A stretch of 64,000 nt of DNA from Mycobacterium sp. 1245111.1 (GCF_001673405.1 NZ_LZLV01000093.1:22336-86335), one strand, 5' to 3'; shown: positions 22,833-32,676, counted from the first letter of the stretch. The notes: generated from the sequence alone by a model not told the origin. Translations and numbers: made by a program.

Positions 22833-24695
22833 ATGCCCGAGCTCACCGAAGACCTGATCCACTACTTCACTACCGGCCTCAAGGCCTGGTTCGCGCAGCA
22901 CAACGCGCCCTCTGCGCGCGAGCACTTCATGTGGTGCAAAGAGCAGCTCGACAGCAGCCAGTGCGACATCTACCGGGCGCTGGCCCAACTCGACGAACCC
23001 GAACCCGCCAAACCCGTCCTCGTCGAGGACATCTACCGCACCCGCAACACCTGGGGCCGGCTGCTGACCGCCGTAACTGAAGGCGGCCAGCGCCTCCAAA
23101 AAGACGCGCTGGCAACCAAAGTGAACGTCATCCCCGAACTCGACATCACGTTCTCGCTACGCACCCCGACCATCGCCGACATCGGCTACGCCAGCGTGCT
23201 GATCGAGCAATCCCGATTCGCCGATGCCATCTCGGTCATCGACGCGGCCGCCCCGCCGCTGCCGATACTCGATCTACTCAAGGCGTACGCGCACTTCAAA
23301 GCCCAACGCTGGCACGACGTGATCGACCTGGTGACGCCCATCCAGTCGCCGCACATCGTTGACGCCCATGGCCGCACCACCGACCAGATCGACGCACTCA
23401 TCCAAGCCGCCGCATACCTGCTCAGCGGCATCAGCTACGCCCACCTGGGCAACTTCGCCGCCGCTGAGGAACGTCTCAAGAGCGCAGAGTCGTTGAAATA
23501 CATCAACATCGGCGCCGAAGCCTGCTACTACCTGGGCCTGATCGAGCGCGCCAAAGGTGACGAAGACGCCGCCGCGATCATCTGGAACAGCGGAATGGCC
23601 TACGCACGCACCGACAAACTCGTTGCCGCACTGGATAACCCGAACATCGTGCTACGTCAAACCACCCCCGAACTCATCAAACAACGCGGCTCCTTCTGGG
23701 ATGTCAACACCGAGTCCGACCTGTCCGAGATCCGCGAAGCCCAACGCGAAGAATCTAAGAACGCCCTTCTCGCCGAAGCTGACGCCGAGCTCGCCCGACA
23801 GATCGGCATGACCGACGTCAAAGCACAGGTCCACCGCTTCAAATCCGATGTGGCATACGCGATCGAAGCGACCCGCCGCGGCCGCGGCGGCTACGCGAAA
23901 TCCATGCACATGGCGTTTACCGGCCCCCCAGGAACCGGGAAAACCACCATCGCGCGTGTCGTGGCCAAGATCCTGTGCGGGCTGGGCCTGATCAAGAGTG
24001 ATCGCCTCGTCGAAGTGCGTCGCGCCCACCTCGTCGGCCAAGTCATCGGTGAAACCGAAGCGAAAACCAACGCGGTCATCGACAGCGCCCTCGACGGTGT
24101 GCTGTTCATCGACGAGGCCTACGCGTTGTCGGTGGCCGACAGCAAGAACGACTTCGGCAAGGTCGCCCTCAACGAGATCCTGGCGCGCATGGAAAACGAA
24201 CGTGACCGCCTGGTCGTGATCATCGCCGGCTACCCCGACGACATCAAAGCGCTGCTCGCCGTCAACGACGGGCTCAGTTCGCGATTCACCCGCCACATCA
24301 ACTTCTCCTCCTACAGCCCAGAAGAGATCGGCGCGATCGCCGAAGTGCTTGCCCCGCACGTCGATGGGAAGCTGCCACAGGCCTCCCGCGACCTCATCGT
24401 CAACGAAACCCGCTCGCTGCTGATGGTCGCCGACCACGCCGGCCGCCGGCTGCTCGACGTCGCCGGCAACGGCCGATTCGTGCGCAACATTCTCGAGTCC
24501 GCCGCCGAGTACCGCAGCACCCGCCACGAAGGCGTCAACCTGCAGGCCCTGTCCGACGAGGAGTTCTTCGCGCTGATGCCCGAAGACATCGAGCTCGCGC
24601 TGCGCGACACGATCGACCCCCTGTTGGGCAGGCGATCCAGCGCCCCGACCGCCGCCGCGCAACCCGCCCACTACCCGTCCGGAGAAGACCAGTGA
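22833..24695 (+). CDS. eccA: EccA, ESX AAA+ ATPase
   Basis: 620 residues, standard EccA length. The first 300 residues are TPR-like helical repeats; the CbxX-type AAA+ domain holds Walker A GPPGTGKTTIARVVAK (about 364-379), Walker B LFIDEAYALS (about 425-434) and the sensor/arginine region SSRFTRHINF. EccA is cytosolic and acts on ESX substrates and their chaperone EspG. The ATG at 22833 follows CCGGGGGAA. The stop is coupled by TGATG to a 28-codon mini-gene. Confidence 0.97.
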   Translation: MPELTEDLIHYFTTGLKAWFAQHNAPSAREHFMWCKEQLDSSQCDIYRALAQLDEPEPAKPVLVEDIYRTRNTWGRLLTAVTEGGQRLQKDALATKVNVIPELDITFSLRTPTIADIGYASVLIEQSRFADAISVIDAAAPPLPILDLLKAYAHFKAQRWHDVIDLVTPIQSPHIVDAHGRTTDQIDALIQAAAYLLSGISYAHLGNFAAAEERLKSAESLKYINIGAEACYYLGLIERAKGDEDAAAIIWNSGMAYARTDKLVAALDNPNIVLRQTTPELIKQRGSFWDVNTESDLSEIREAQREESKNALLAEADAELARQIGMTDVKAQVHRFKSDVAYAIEATRRGRGGYAKSMHMAFTGPPGTGKTTIARVVAKILCGLGLIKSDRLVEVRRAHLVGQVIGETEAKTNAVIDSALDGVLFIDEAYALSVADSKNDFGKVALNEILARMENERDRLVVIIAGYPDDIKALLAVNDGLSSRFTRHINFSSYSPEEIGAIAEVLAPHVDGKLPQASRDLIVNETRSLLMVADHAGRRLLDVAGNGRFVRNILESAAEYRSTRHEGVNLQALSDEEFFALMPEDIELALRDTIDPLLGRRSSAPTAAAQPAHYPSGEDQ

Positions 24696-24781
24696 TGGTC
24701 AACCGCAACGACATTGCCCGCGCCGCCGCGCGAGTATCCATCCACGCAGCCCACCGCGCTGCCGACCGGGGGAGCTGCTGA
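24695..24781 (+). CDS. Coupling mini-gene between eccA and eccB, 28 aa
   Basis: The ATG shares its A with the eccA TGA (TGATG), and 28 codons later its own TGA shares the A of the eccB ATG (TGATG). The peptide is MVNRNDIARAAARVSIHAAH plus eight residues. GGGGGAG for eccB lies inside it. The double overlap strongly suggests translation; function may be only ribosome hand-over. Confidence 0.6.
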   Translation: MVNRNDIARAAARVSIHAAHRAADRGSC

Positions 24782-26298
24782 TGGCACGCCAACTGACCAC
24801 CAAAGTCCAACTCTCGGGCTACCGACTTGGGGTGCGCCGCATCGAACAAGGCGTCACCCGCCGCGACACCAGCCTCAACACCAGCCCCTTCTCACCGCAG
24901 ACCGTCGCGTTCTCCGTCGGGATCTTCCTGGCGGCGATCATCGTGGGCGCCGGCTTCTTGATGTCGGTATTCTCCTCGCGCGCCGACCGCAACGGCGCCA
25001 GTATCGTGATCACGAAATCCGGTGGCATGTATGTGATGTTCGACCACAGTCTGCACCCGGTCACCAACCTGGCCTCGGCGCGGTTGATCGTCAACAGCGC
25101 CGACATCCCCAAGGTTGTCAAGGACGACACCCTCGCCGGCCAACCCCGCGGCCAACTGATGGGCATCCCGTCCGCGCCGAACAATCTGGCCCAGCGCACC
25201 GATGACACCGCCCAGTGGACCGCCTGCGACAAGCACAGCGACACCTCAGATCTGTCGCTGACCAAAACCGATGCACTGTCCACCACCCTGATCGCCGGCA
25301 CAGACACACTCACCTCGGCGGTCGAACCGCTGCGCCACGACGACGCGATCCTGGTCAAACTCGAATCCGAACCCAACCAGCTATGGATGGTCTACAAGGG
25401 GGAGCGCACCCTCATCGGCCCCCAGGACCTGGCCACCAAATCAGCTCTCGGCCTCGAACCCAAGAGCGCGGAACACGCCATCCCGATCTCGCTGGGACTG
25501 TTCAACGCCATCCCCGCCGCACCCAGCCTGACCACCCCCTACATCGCCGACCGCCGCCAGGTGAACCCCGGCATGCCGACCGTCAGCAACGGCGACGTCA
25601 TCATGACCAGCAACGCCGCCGGTGACCGCGAATACCGCGTCGCACTGCAATCAGGAGTCCAGCAGGTTCCCGAATTCGTTGCGCAACTGCTCATCAACAC
25701 CGGCAGCAAGCAGGTCACCACGATCGACCCGTCCGAGTTGGCCAAGCAGAAACTCGCCAGCGACATCAACGTCGCCAACTACCCCGACCGGGCGCCGACA
25801 TTCCGGCAACCCCACGTGCTGTGCTGGTCCTGGATCAAAGGCGCACGCGCCCAACACGCCGACACCACGATCCTCACTGGGGAAGCGCTGCCCATCTCCG
25901 CCGACAACGTCAGCAAGGTTGTGCCGCTGCTGAAATCGACCGTTCCCTCCGAGACCGCTAACGCCGCCTACACCGCGCCCGGCAAAGGATGGTTCATCCG
26001 CGTCACCGGCAGCTCGCCCGACTCCCGCGCCGCCGAACAACTGATGTACATCGACGACACCGGTGTGCGCTACGCCATCGGCCCCGACAGCCAAGGCAAA
26101 TACGACGACGCCGTCAAGGCCCTCGGCCTGGGCACCCGCGACCCAATGCTGATCCCGTGGGCGATCGCCAAGCTGTATGCGCCCGGATCCACGCTGTCGC
26201 GACAAGCCGCGCTGACCGTGCACGGGCTGCTACCCGACGACTTCAGCCAAAAAGCGATCCCGCTCAACCCTGACCAGGCCGCAGCGCCGCCCAGCTAG
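24781..26298 (+). CDS. eccB: EccB, ESX membrane complex component
   Basis: 505 residues. Opens MARQLTTKVQLSGYRLGVRR, the conserved EccB cytoplasmic start, followed by one membrane helix at about 43-62 (AFSVGIFLAAIIVGAGFLMS) and a large periplasmic domain with the paired cysteines typical of EccB (WTACDKHS and HVLCWSW). EccB forms part of the hexameric ESX inner-membrane pore with C, D and E. Standard length. Followed by eccC after 56 bases. Confidence 0.97.
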   Translation: MARQLTTKVQLSGYRLGVRRIEQGVTRRDTSLNTSPFSPQTVAFSVGIFLAAIIVGAGFLMSVFSSRADRNGASIVITKSGGMYVMFDHSLHPVTNLASARLIVNSADIPKVVKDDTLAGQPRGQLMGIPSAPNNLAQRTDDTAQWTACDKHSDTSDLSLTKTDALSTTLIAGTDTLTSAVEPLRHDDAILVKLESEPNQLWMVYKGERTLIGPQDLATKSALGLEPKSAEHAIPISLGLFNAIPAAPSLTTPYIADRRQVNPGMPTVSNGDVIMTSNAAGDREYRVALQSGVQQVPEFVAQLLINTGSKQVTTIDPSELAKQKLASDINVANYPDRAPTFRQPHVLCWSWIKGARAQHADTTILTGEALPISADNVSKVVPLLKSTVPSETANAAYTAPGKGWFIRVTGSSPDSRAAEQLMYIDDTGVRYAIGPDSQGKYDDAVKALGLGTRDPMLIPWAIAKLYAPGSTLSRQAALTVHGLLPDDFSQKAIPLNPDQAAAPPS

Positions 26299-26354
26299 CC
26301 ACCCAGCACCCGAACCGACCTCAGACCGAACAACGCAGGGGGAGAACACTTCCG

Positions 26355-29300
26355 ATGGCCACCGAACCGTTCACCGCGCCACCGCTGACCATGCCTCAAC
26401 TGGACACCCAGACCGTGGTCGTACCCGACCCGGAAACCCTCGAGGAACAAGCCTCAGGCCCGCTGCTCATGCGCCTGGTGCCCGCCCTCATCGGCCTGGT
26501 GATGGTCAGCTTCGTGGTGATGATGGTTATGACCGGGATGCGCGTCATGTCGCCCTACATGCTGATGATGCCGATGATGGCCGTCGTCGGCGCCCTGGGC
26601 TACCTCGGTGTCGGAGGCGCCGGCGGCGGCTCGATGAGCGAGCTGAACATCAAACGCAAGAACTACCAACTGCAGCTGCGTGAGCGCCGCAAGCTCGCTC
26701 ACCAACACGGCCGCCAGATCCACGCGCTGCAGTCGCGGGTCTACCCCCACCCCGACACCTTGTTGTCGCGGGTCGGCATGCGCTCAGCACCCGGCGCCCG
26801 CGGCGGCACCCCCTCTATGTGGACCGTGCGCCCAGAACCGGCCCAGCAAGGCGACAACGACGACGACGTGCCCGAAGCCGCCCGCCCGTGGCTGACCGCC
26901 CGCATCGGGGTCGGCATCACCCGCGTCCTCCCTGCGGTCAAAGGCATGGACGAGAACCGCCAGCCCATCGACGAGCAGCTCGAACCCTTCACCGCCGCGG
27001 CCTACCGCCGCTTCCTGCGCACCCAGAAGTTCGTCACCAACTCCCCACTGGGACTGAGCCTTCGGGAGCTGCCCGCCTACGGTTTCCGCGGCGACGCCGC
27101 CGCCGTGCTGGGCCTGGCCCGCGCCGTCATCGTGTCGCTGATCTACAACTCCTCACCCAAAGACCTTGCCATCGGCCTGATCTGTGACAACCCCAACCGG
27201 CAGGAATGGGACTGGCTCAAATGGGTGCCGCACGCCCAGTCCCGGGCCCGCGCCGACCGCTCGGGCACCGCCCGCCTGGCGTGGCGGTCAGTCTCCGAGT
27301 TCGCCACCGAATACGTGTGGGGCGGAGCCAGCCACACCGTCGTCTTCATCGACACCCCAGACTCCGAAGTCGCCCTGCCCGCAGGGTTTTCCGCCGACGA
27401 CACCACCTTCGTGGTGCTGCGCTCGATCAGCGAATCGCTCACCGAGACCGCCGGCCGGCTGCGCGTCACCGCATCCCGGCAGCTCTCGACACCGGCGAAA
27501 AAGAACTTCGCCCACGCCGATCAGGTCAGCGTCATGACCGCCCGCCTGATCGCGCAGAAGATGAGCCGCTACCGCCCACCCAACTGGGACGGCGCCGAAA
27601 CAGAAACCACGGTCGAAGCAGCCGCGCTGAACTTCCTCGAGGCGGTCGGAATCACCGGCGATCTCGACTCCTACGATCCGCGCACCCGCTGGCAGCGAAA
27701 CTCCGTCGACTCGCACTTCGAGGTGCCGATCGGTTTCCGCTCCACCGAAAATTACGAGCCCACCAAAGATCTCGTCACCCTCGACTTCGGTGAAGCATCG
27801 GTCCAAGGCACCGGTCTACACGGCGCGATCCAGGGCGTCACTGGCTCGGGTAAGAGCTATCTACTCAACGGAATCGTGCTGTCGCTGTGCACCATGTTTG
27901 GCCCCGACAAGGTCAACCTGATCCTGATGGACTTCAAGGGCGGAGCGACCTTCGCCGACTACGAACACCTGCCCCACGTGGTCGCCAACATCACCAACCT
28001 CGTTCAAGAAGAAGAACTTGTCGAACGCGCCGGCGAGGTCATCGAAGGTGAAATCATCCGCCGCGAAACGTATCTGCGTGAAATCAAAGCCAAAGACGTC
28101 GTCGCCTACCGCAAAATGCGCGCCGCCAACCCGGACAAATACCCGCCGCTGCCCGACCTGTTCATCATCGTCGACGAATTCCGCGAGTTCATGGAAACCC
28201 ACAAGGAAAAGGGCTACCTGAAACTGCTCACCCGCACCGGCGCGGTCGGACGAAGCCTCGGAATGCACATCATCCCGTGCTCGCAGTACATCGACCAGTC
28301 ACTGCTGCAGGACCTCATGGAGCACCTGACATTCGGTATCTCGTTGACCACGCAGACCGGTCAAAGCTCCCGCGCGGTCCTCAAAGACACCGAGGCCGCC
28401 AAAGATCTGCCCATGGGCAAAGGTGCGGCCATCGTGCGCCGCAACACCGGTGAACGCCTCACCAACTTCATCAGCTTCGACGTCGAGGCGCCCTACGTCA
28501 CCTCCCGAACCGCGGCGGCCGCCGCGGCACCGACGGCCGACGAACCCTCCGCGCTGCGACTGCACCGCTTCAACCTGGCCAACACCTTCGACGTGGACAC
28601 CGAAGTCGCTGCTGTTGAACAGAAACCAGAAGCGCGCCGGGCAGATCAGGTCAAGATGCGCGACGCGCTGCTGCAGCGGCTCGCGAAGTTTGACGACGTG
28701 AAAGCCCTCGAGCTGTGGAAGCCCACACTGCGCGCACCGATCACCTACGCCGACGTCGACATCGAACCGGCGACGTCGGCGCGCCTGGAGATTCGGCTCG
28801 GCGACAGCGACGCACCCCGCCTGCACCGCCGGCTGCCTTACGCCATCACCCCCGAAGGAGCCAAGGCGCACATCCGCGTCGTGGGCCGCGGACACTCCGG
28901 GCGCACCACCGCGATCGAAGCGATCATCGCCGGCGCCGCGCGGGCCTACACGGCCTCGTTCTGCTCGTTCTACCTCGTCGACTTCGCCGGCGCGAAGCTC
29001 GGCGAGATGGAAGACATGCCCAACGTCGGCGGTTACGCACGCAAGACCGACGCCGACAAAGTCGCGCGCCTCGTCGGTGAAGCGTTCCGGCTCATCGACA
29101 TTCGCGAGCGTGAATTCGGAACACGAAAGGCCGTCACCTCGCTGGATCAGTACTTCGCCTCGCGGGCGGCCGAGCCCGTCGCCGATGACCCCTATGGGCA
29201 TTTCTTCCTCGTGATCGACGGCTTCCCGAGCTATATCGAGGAAAACGAACGCGCCAAGGAAACCTTCCACCGGCTCCTCAACGACGGTGGCCGCCTGGGC

Positions 29301-30560
29301 GTGCACTTGATCGTCTCCGCGGAATCCCAGGCGAAGATTCCGCTGAAAATGGGTGACTCCTTCGGCACCACGATTCAGCTGGCTGTGGAAGACCCCAACT
29401 CGGTGTCTGGGCTCGGCCAACGCCAAAAGGCGCTGCTGAAAACGATGCCCGACGGGCAGCCCGGCCGCTGCGTCGACCTCGAACGCGGTCTGGCCGCCCG
29501 CCTGGTCATGCCGATCTTCGATCGCATCGAGCCGATCGGCATCCAGGAGGGCAACCCCGTTTATGACGCCCACGCTGATTACAGCGCCGGCATCCAGGCG
29601 TTCGTCACCGCGATGCAGCAACTCCACACTGACCCCGCCGGCGAGCAGCTGCGCGCGCCGCGCGTCGACCCCGCCCCGCCGCTGATCGACTACAACACCA
29701 TCTGGGAGGTCTACGACCGCTACCGCCAGCAGCTGTGCGAACGCGCCATCGGCCATACCCCCACGGGCACAGAGTTCTCCACCTGGTGGGCGACCCGAAG
29801 CCCCCGCGACAAGCACCTGCCGATCGGTGTTAGCACCGAAGATCTGCGGATCGTGACCCTCACCGACGCGACGTCTCCGCACCTGCTCGCAGTCGGCGAG
29901 AAAGGCAAGGGAGCGACCTCACTGCTGCGCGGCCTGATCAATTCCATCGTCCAGCAGTACACCCCCGAGCAAGCCCAAATCGTGGTGCTGGAAAGCAAAT
30001 ACGCGCTGCTGACCGAGCAGGAAGAACTCGCCAAGCGGGGCTATCTGATGGGCTACGCCAGCGACACAACCTCTGTTGGGCCTGTGGTGGCGAAGGTGAA
30101 AGCAGAGATTGAGCGCCGCAAACCCAGCATGGATCAGAACCTCACCGCCGCCATGATCCGCGATCGGTCCTGGTACACGGGACCGCAGGTCTTCGTCATC
30201 ATCGACGGCATCCAGTCGTTCGTCTCCACCGGATACGGTGCGGCCAACCCGGTCGACCCGATCGCTGAACTGATGGAAGGCCGCAACGATTTGGGCCTGC
30301 ACGTCTACGTCACCGGGCCCGCGAACGGCTTCGCCACGACACGGCAGATGTCGCGAATGCACAAGGCACTCGCGAACGCGCTCACCACGACGCTGCTGTT
30401 CTCCGGTCCCGTCGCCGAAGGCACCCTATGGCCGGGAACGGGTATCAAATTCGCACAGCGACGCGCCGGCCAAGCGGCTCTCATCGACGCCGAAACGATG
30501 GTCCCCGAGGTCATTCAGACGGCCCACGCTCGACCGTGGGACGAACCGGCCCGGGGCTGA
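26355..30560 (+). CDS. eccC: EccC, ESX FtsK/SpoIIIE-type motor ATPase (fused form)
   Basis: 1401 residues. Two membrane helices lie at about 33-85 (LIGLVMVSFVVMMVMTGMRV, YMLMMPMMAVVGALGYLGVG), then a DUF domain and three P-loop modules. Module 1 has an intact Walker A GVTGSGKSYLL (about 494) and Walker B LFIIVDEFREF (about 602). Module 2 has VVGRGHSGRTT (about 842), lacking the P-loop lysine, with FFLVIDGFPSY. Module 3 has AVGEKGKGATS (about 1179), also non-canonical, with VFVIIDGIQSF. As in known EccC proteins only the first site looks able to hydrolyse ATP, the others being substrate-sensing. The single-chain form is like ESX-2, -3, -4 and -5 rather than split ESX-1. Confidence 0.97.
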   Translation: MATEPFTAPPLTMPQLDTQTVVVPDPETLEEQASGPLLMRLVPALIGLVMVSFVVMMVMTGMRVMSPYMLMMPMMAVVGALGYLGVGGAGGGSMSELNIKRKNYQLQLRERRKLAHQHGRQIHALQSRVYPHPDTLLSRVGMRSAPGARGGTPSMWTVRPEPAQQGDNDDDVPEAARPWLTARIGVGITRVLPAVKGMDENRQPIDEQLEPFTAAAYRRFLRTQKFVTNSPLGLSLRELPAYGFRGDAAAVLGLARAVIVSLIYNSSPKDLAIGLICDNPNRQEWDWLKWVPHAQSRARADRSGTARLAWRSVSEFATEYVWGGASHTVVFIDTPDSEVALPAGFSADDTTFVVLRSISESLTETAGRLRVTASRQLSTPAKKNFAHADQVSVMTARLIAQKMSRYRPPNWDGAETETTVEAAALNFLEAVGITGDLDSYDPRTRWQRNSVDSHFEVPIGFRSTENYEPTKDLVTLDFGEASVQGTGLHGAIQGVTGSGKSYLLNGIVLSLCTMFGPDKVNLILMDFKGGATFADYEHLPHVVANITNLVQEEELVERAGEVIEGEIIRRETYLREIKAKDVVAYRKMRAANPDKYPPLPDLFIIVDEFREFMETHKEKGYLKLLTRTGAVGRSLGMHIIPCSQYIDQSLLQDLMEHLTFGISLTTQTGQSSRAVLKDTEAAKDLPMGKGAAIVRRNTGERLTNFISFDVEAPYVTSRTAAAAAAPTADEPSALRLHRFNLANTFDVDTEVAAVEQKPEARRADQVKMRDALLQRLAKFDDVKALELWKPTLRAPITYADVDIEPATSARLEIRLGDSDAPRLHRRLPYAITPEGAKAHIRVVGRGHSGRTTAIEAIIAGAARAYTASFCSFYLVDFAGAKLGEMEDMPNVGGYARKTDADKVARLVGEAFRLIDIREREFGTRKAVTSLDQYFASRAAEPVADDPYGHFFLVIDGFPSYIEENERAKETFHRLLNDGGRLGVHLIVSAESQAKIPLKMGDSFGTTIQLAVEDPNSVSGLGQRQKALLKTMPDGQPGRCVDLERGLAARLVMPIFDRIEPIGIQEGNPVYDAHADYSAGIQAFVTAMQQLHTDPAGEQLRAPRVDPAPPLIDYNTIWEVYDRYRQQLCERAIGHTPTGTEFSTWWATRSPRDKHLPIGVSTEDLRIVTLTDATSPHLLAVGEKGKGATSLLRGLINSIVQQYTPEQAQIVVLESKYALLTEQEELAKRGYLMGYASDTTSVGPVVAKVKAEIERRKPSMDQNLTAAMIRDRSWYTGPQVFVIIDGIQSFVSTGYGAANPVDPIAELMEGRNDLGLHVYVTGPANGFATTRQMSRMHKALANALTTTLLFSGPVAEGTLWPGTGIKFAQRRAGQAALIDAETMVPEVIQTAHARPWDEPARG

Positions 30561-30652
30561 CACCCACACCACACCGCCCGCCGCCACAGCAGTTGCACCC
30601 CGAAACGGGCAGGGGTCGCGACAGCTGCAGCGGCGGGCGGTGCCGTATCCGG

Positions 30653-31396
30653 CTAGTCGACCGAATCCGGGTGCGGGGCCGCAGCGATGCCCTGATTGGC
30701 GTGCGCGTGCCGCAGACGCTCATACAGCGTCTCGGCGAATCCGTCGGCGAACGTCTCCACCACTTCCAGATGCTCATTGATCGACGCGATCTGTTCACGG
30801 GTGATGTCAAATGCGAACAGCCCGAGGTGATTACGAATCAAGTCGGCATTGGCGGGATTCAAACTCGACATCATGTGATTGACACCGTGATACCGGGCGT
30901 GATTGACCTCGAATTCACTGGCGGCGACAGCCTCTGCGGGGGGCTTGTAAGCCGTTAAATCGATCACCGTCGCCTGTGGCCGTGTGTAATGCCCGTCGTT
31001 GAAATCCACGAGGCGCGAGCCTTCGATCACCTTGACGGTGCGCCCCGGGACACGGTGTTTGACGATCAGCGTCAGGTGTTTGTCGGGCTCGCCGGCTATG
31101 TCGGAGGAGTTGAGATCAACCTCCGCTTTCTCCAATGTGCCGTCGAAACTGCGGCCCCAGCGCATGCGACCGTTAGTTAGCCGGACGTAGCCCGGAACAG
31201 TCGCGTGATGAACGTAGACGTACTGACTGCGGCCGGTGAGCGCCCAAAAACTGGCGTCCGGCGCCTCGGCGTTAGCCCACACGACGGAGTCGTCATTGAG
31301 GACGCCGTGTCGGTACAACTTGGCGAAATCGCTGAAGCTCTGGGCCAGGACGTGCGCTTCCGCCCCTGCAGGGCTGGCGTAGATGTAAGCCTTCAT
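30653..31396 (-). CDS. Hypothetical protein, 247 aa
   Basis: Unrecognised soluble protein. The first 100 residues (KAYIYASPAGAEAHVLAQSF ... WALTGRSQYVYVHHATVPG) look like an alpha/beta domain; the end is helical (ITREQIASINEHLEVVETFA). On the opposite strand to the ecc and virB genes. The ATG at 31396 has no ribosome site but TAATTT lies seven bases upstream, so a leaderless mRNA is likely. It could be a regulatory or entry-exclusion protein, but nothing in the sequence decides. Confidence 0.65.
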   Translation of the reverse strand: MKAYIYASPAGAEAHVLAQSFSDFAKLYRHGVLNDDSVVWANAEAPDASFWALTGRSQYVYVHHATVPGYVRLTNGRMRWGRSFDGTLEKAEVDLNSSDIAGEPDKHLTLIVKHRVPGRTVKVIEGSRLVDFNDGHYTRPQATVIDLTAYKPPAEAVAASEFEVNHARYHGVNHMMSSLNPANADLIRNHLGLFAFDITREQIASINEHLEVVETFADGFAETLYERLRHAHANQGIAAAPHPDSVD

Positions 31397-31644
31397 GAAA
31401 CGCAAATTAGCGCCGTTGACCGCTCCAGGGCCGCATTAGGGGCGTGTTAGGGCCAGTTTGTGGCAGTGGTGGGGCGTAGGCAGGGGAGGGATTGGGGTGG
31501 CTGGCTGCGAATCGGGGACGCAGGAGGGCCGAACGCGGCGAGCTAAGCACTGCTATACGCGGGTGCACAGCACCCGGTGCAAGCCCAGCAACACACACTT
31601 GGACACACACGGCACCAGGGAAAACGTGTGTGTCATGGGAAGGA

Positions 31645-31663
31645 GCGCTTTACACGAAAGCGC
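31645..31663. repeat. Perfect hairpin GCGCTTT/AAAGCGC
   Basis: Seven-base stem around ACACG, preceded by GTGTGTGTCATGGGAAGGA. In the middle of the candidate oriT region; the best single candidate for a relaxase- or accessory-protein-recognised inverted repeat. Confidence 0.5.
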
Positions 31664-32130
31664 CGCCGGCGCCACAGCCATTAGGGCGCCCCGTCGACGT
31701 GCTCAGGGTCGCCCTGGTGGGACATATGTGACACATGGGGTCGCTGTGGGGAGCGGCGCTGCGACACCCGAACAGGGCGCGCGCGCCAGGCCTAACCCGC
31801 GGCCAATGTGCCGTCCGTCGCGCCGCCGCCGCATCCAGGCCCGGCAGCTCGAGAACTTCGCAGTCCCTGGGACAGGGAGTAGACGATAGCGCCGGCCACC
31901 GACACCACTCGCGCTCGAAGCGCTGCGACACCGGCGCTGCCTTTGCTGACGCACTCACCCGGTCGATGGCATAACCGCCCGGGCGCACCGACCGCGCTCC
32001 CGCCCTGACTCGCCGGCCGGCACCGACTCCTCGGGGTCGGGTGAAGGCTCTCCTGGCGGCGTGGGCCGGCCCGTCCGGGAGTGCTGAGCGCCGACGTTGA
32101 CGCGCCACGATTGCACCTCCACGCACCCAA

Positions 32131-32145
32131 AAAACGAGACGCCGA
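32131..32145 (+). promoter_or_regulatory. Dispersed motif copy before virB2-like gene
   Basis: AAAACGAGACGCCGA followed by AAGTGGGCGGA, the closest match to the copy at 14161-14175 including its flank. It lies about 180 bases before the virB2-like ATG. TTAAAAGTGTCG (32179-32190) follows. Confidence 0.6.
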
Positions 32146-32323
32146 AAGTGGGCGGATCGTCGAAAAACTTTGTGGCACTTAAAAGTGTCGGATCGCAAAC
32201 CGCTCACCCGCCGTTGTTACGTTCCCCGCGTGAACAGCCGCCAGCCGGCACCGTTCACCCCCAACACCGGGGGCCAAGCGCGCACCGCGCACCGCGAGGA
32301 AGAGCAACGGGGGAGCGTCCCAC

Positions 32324-32644
32324 ATGATCCACATCATCGATTCCGCGGTGACCGCGATGACGCTGCACGCCGACACCGTACGAATCCTGGCTGACATCTC
32401 CAGCGACGGAACGTCCAACGGATCGATCATCTCAATCGTGCGCAAGGTCGTGGCGGCAGTCGCCGTCATCGGCGGCGGAGGGTTCGGCATCCACGCCCTG
32501 CGTGTCCAGATGGCCAAGGAACCCGGCAAGACCAAAAACCTGATGGAGGAAGCGAAGTCCTTCGCCCTCTTCGAAGGCCTCATGGCCGTCGTCTGGGTGA
32601 TCGCCGAAGTCGCGGCCAACGTCTTCGGCGGCGCCGCGAGCTGA
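32324..32644 (+). CDS. VirB2/pilin-like small membrane protein
   Basis: 106 residues with two hydrophobic helices (VRKVVAAVAVIGGGGFGIHA and ALFEGLMAVVWVIAEVAANV) separated by a short basic loop, the topology of VirB2/TrbC-type subunits. Its place just before VirB3-like and VirB4 genes makes it the VirB2-position protein. GGGGGAG precedes the ATG. Whether it makes a pilus is doubtful in Gram-positive-type systems; a membrane channel part is more likely. Confidence 0.65.
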   Translation: MIHIIDSAVTAMTLHADTVRILADISSDGTSNGSIISIVRKVVAAVAVIGGGGFGIHALRVQMAKEPGKTKNLMEEAKSFALFEGLMAVVWVIAEVAANVFGGAAS

Positions 32645-32676
32645 CCCAGTCCACTCACTGACTCAAGGCAAAACTC

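Larger units (their letters stand above)
31397..32323. other. Hairpin-rich non-coding region (candidate oriT / control region)
   Basis: About 930 bases with no credible gene, between the eccABC block and the virB2-6 block. It has several perfect short hairpins: GGGTGC/GCACCC (31561-31575), GCGCTTT/AAAGCGC (31645-31663) and TCCCTG/CAGGGA (31864-31878), plus ACACACACTTGGACACACAC facing GTGTGTGT (about 31590-31635). A TATAGCA-family site (reverse) is at 31551, one AAAACGAGACGCCGA copy at 32131 and TTAAAAGTGTCG at 32179. Such structure beside transfer genes fits an origin of transfer, but no relaxase gene lies here. Confidence 0.45.

Noticed and set aside
23652..24671. Minus-strand open frame of 339 codons
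   Set aside because: Antisense to the EccA ATPase domain, whose motifs are intact.
28299..29882. Minus-strand open frame of 527 codons
   Set aside because: Fully antisense to eccC; a product of high GC content on the opposite strand.
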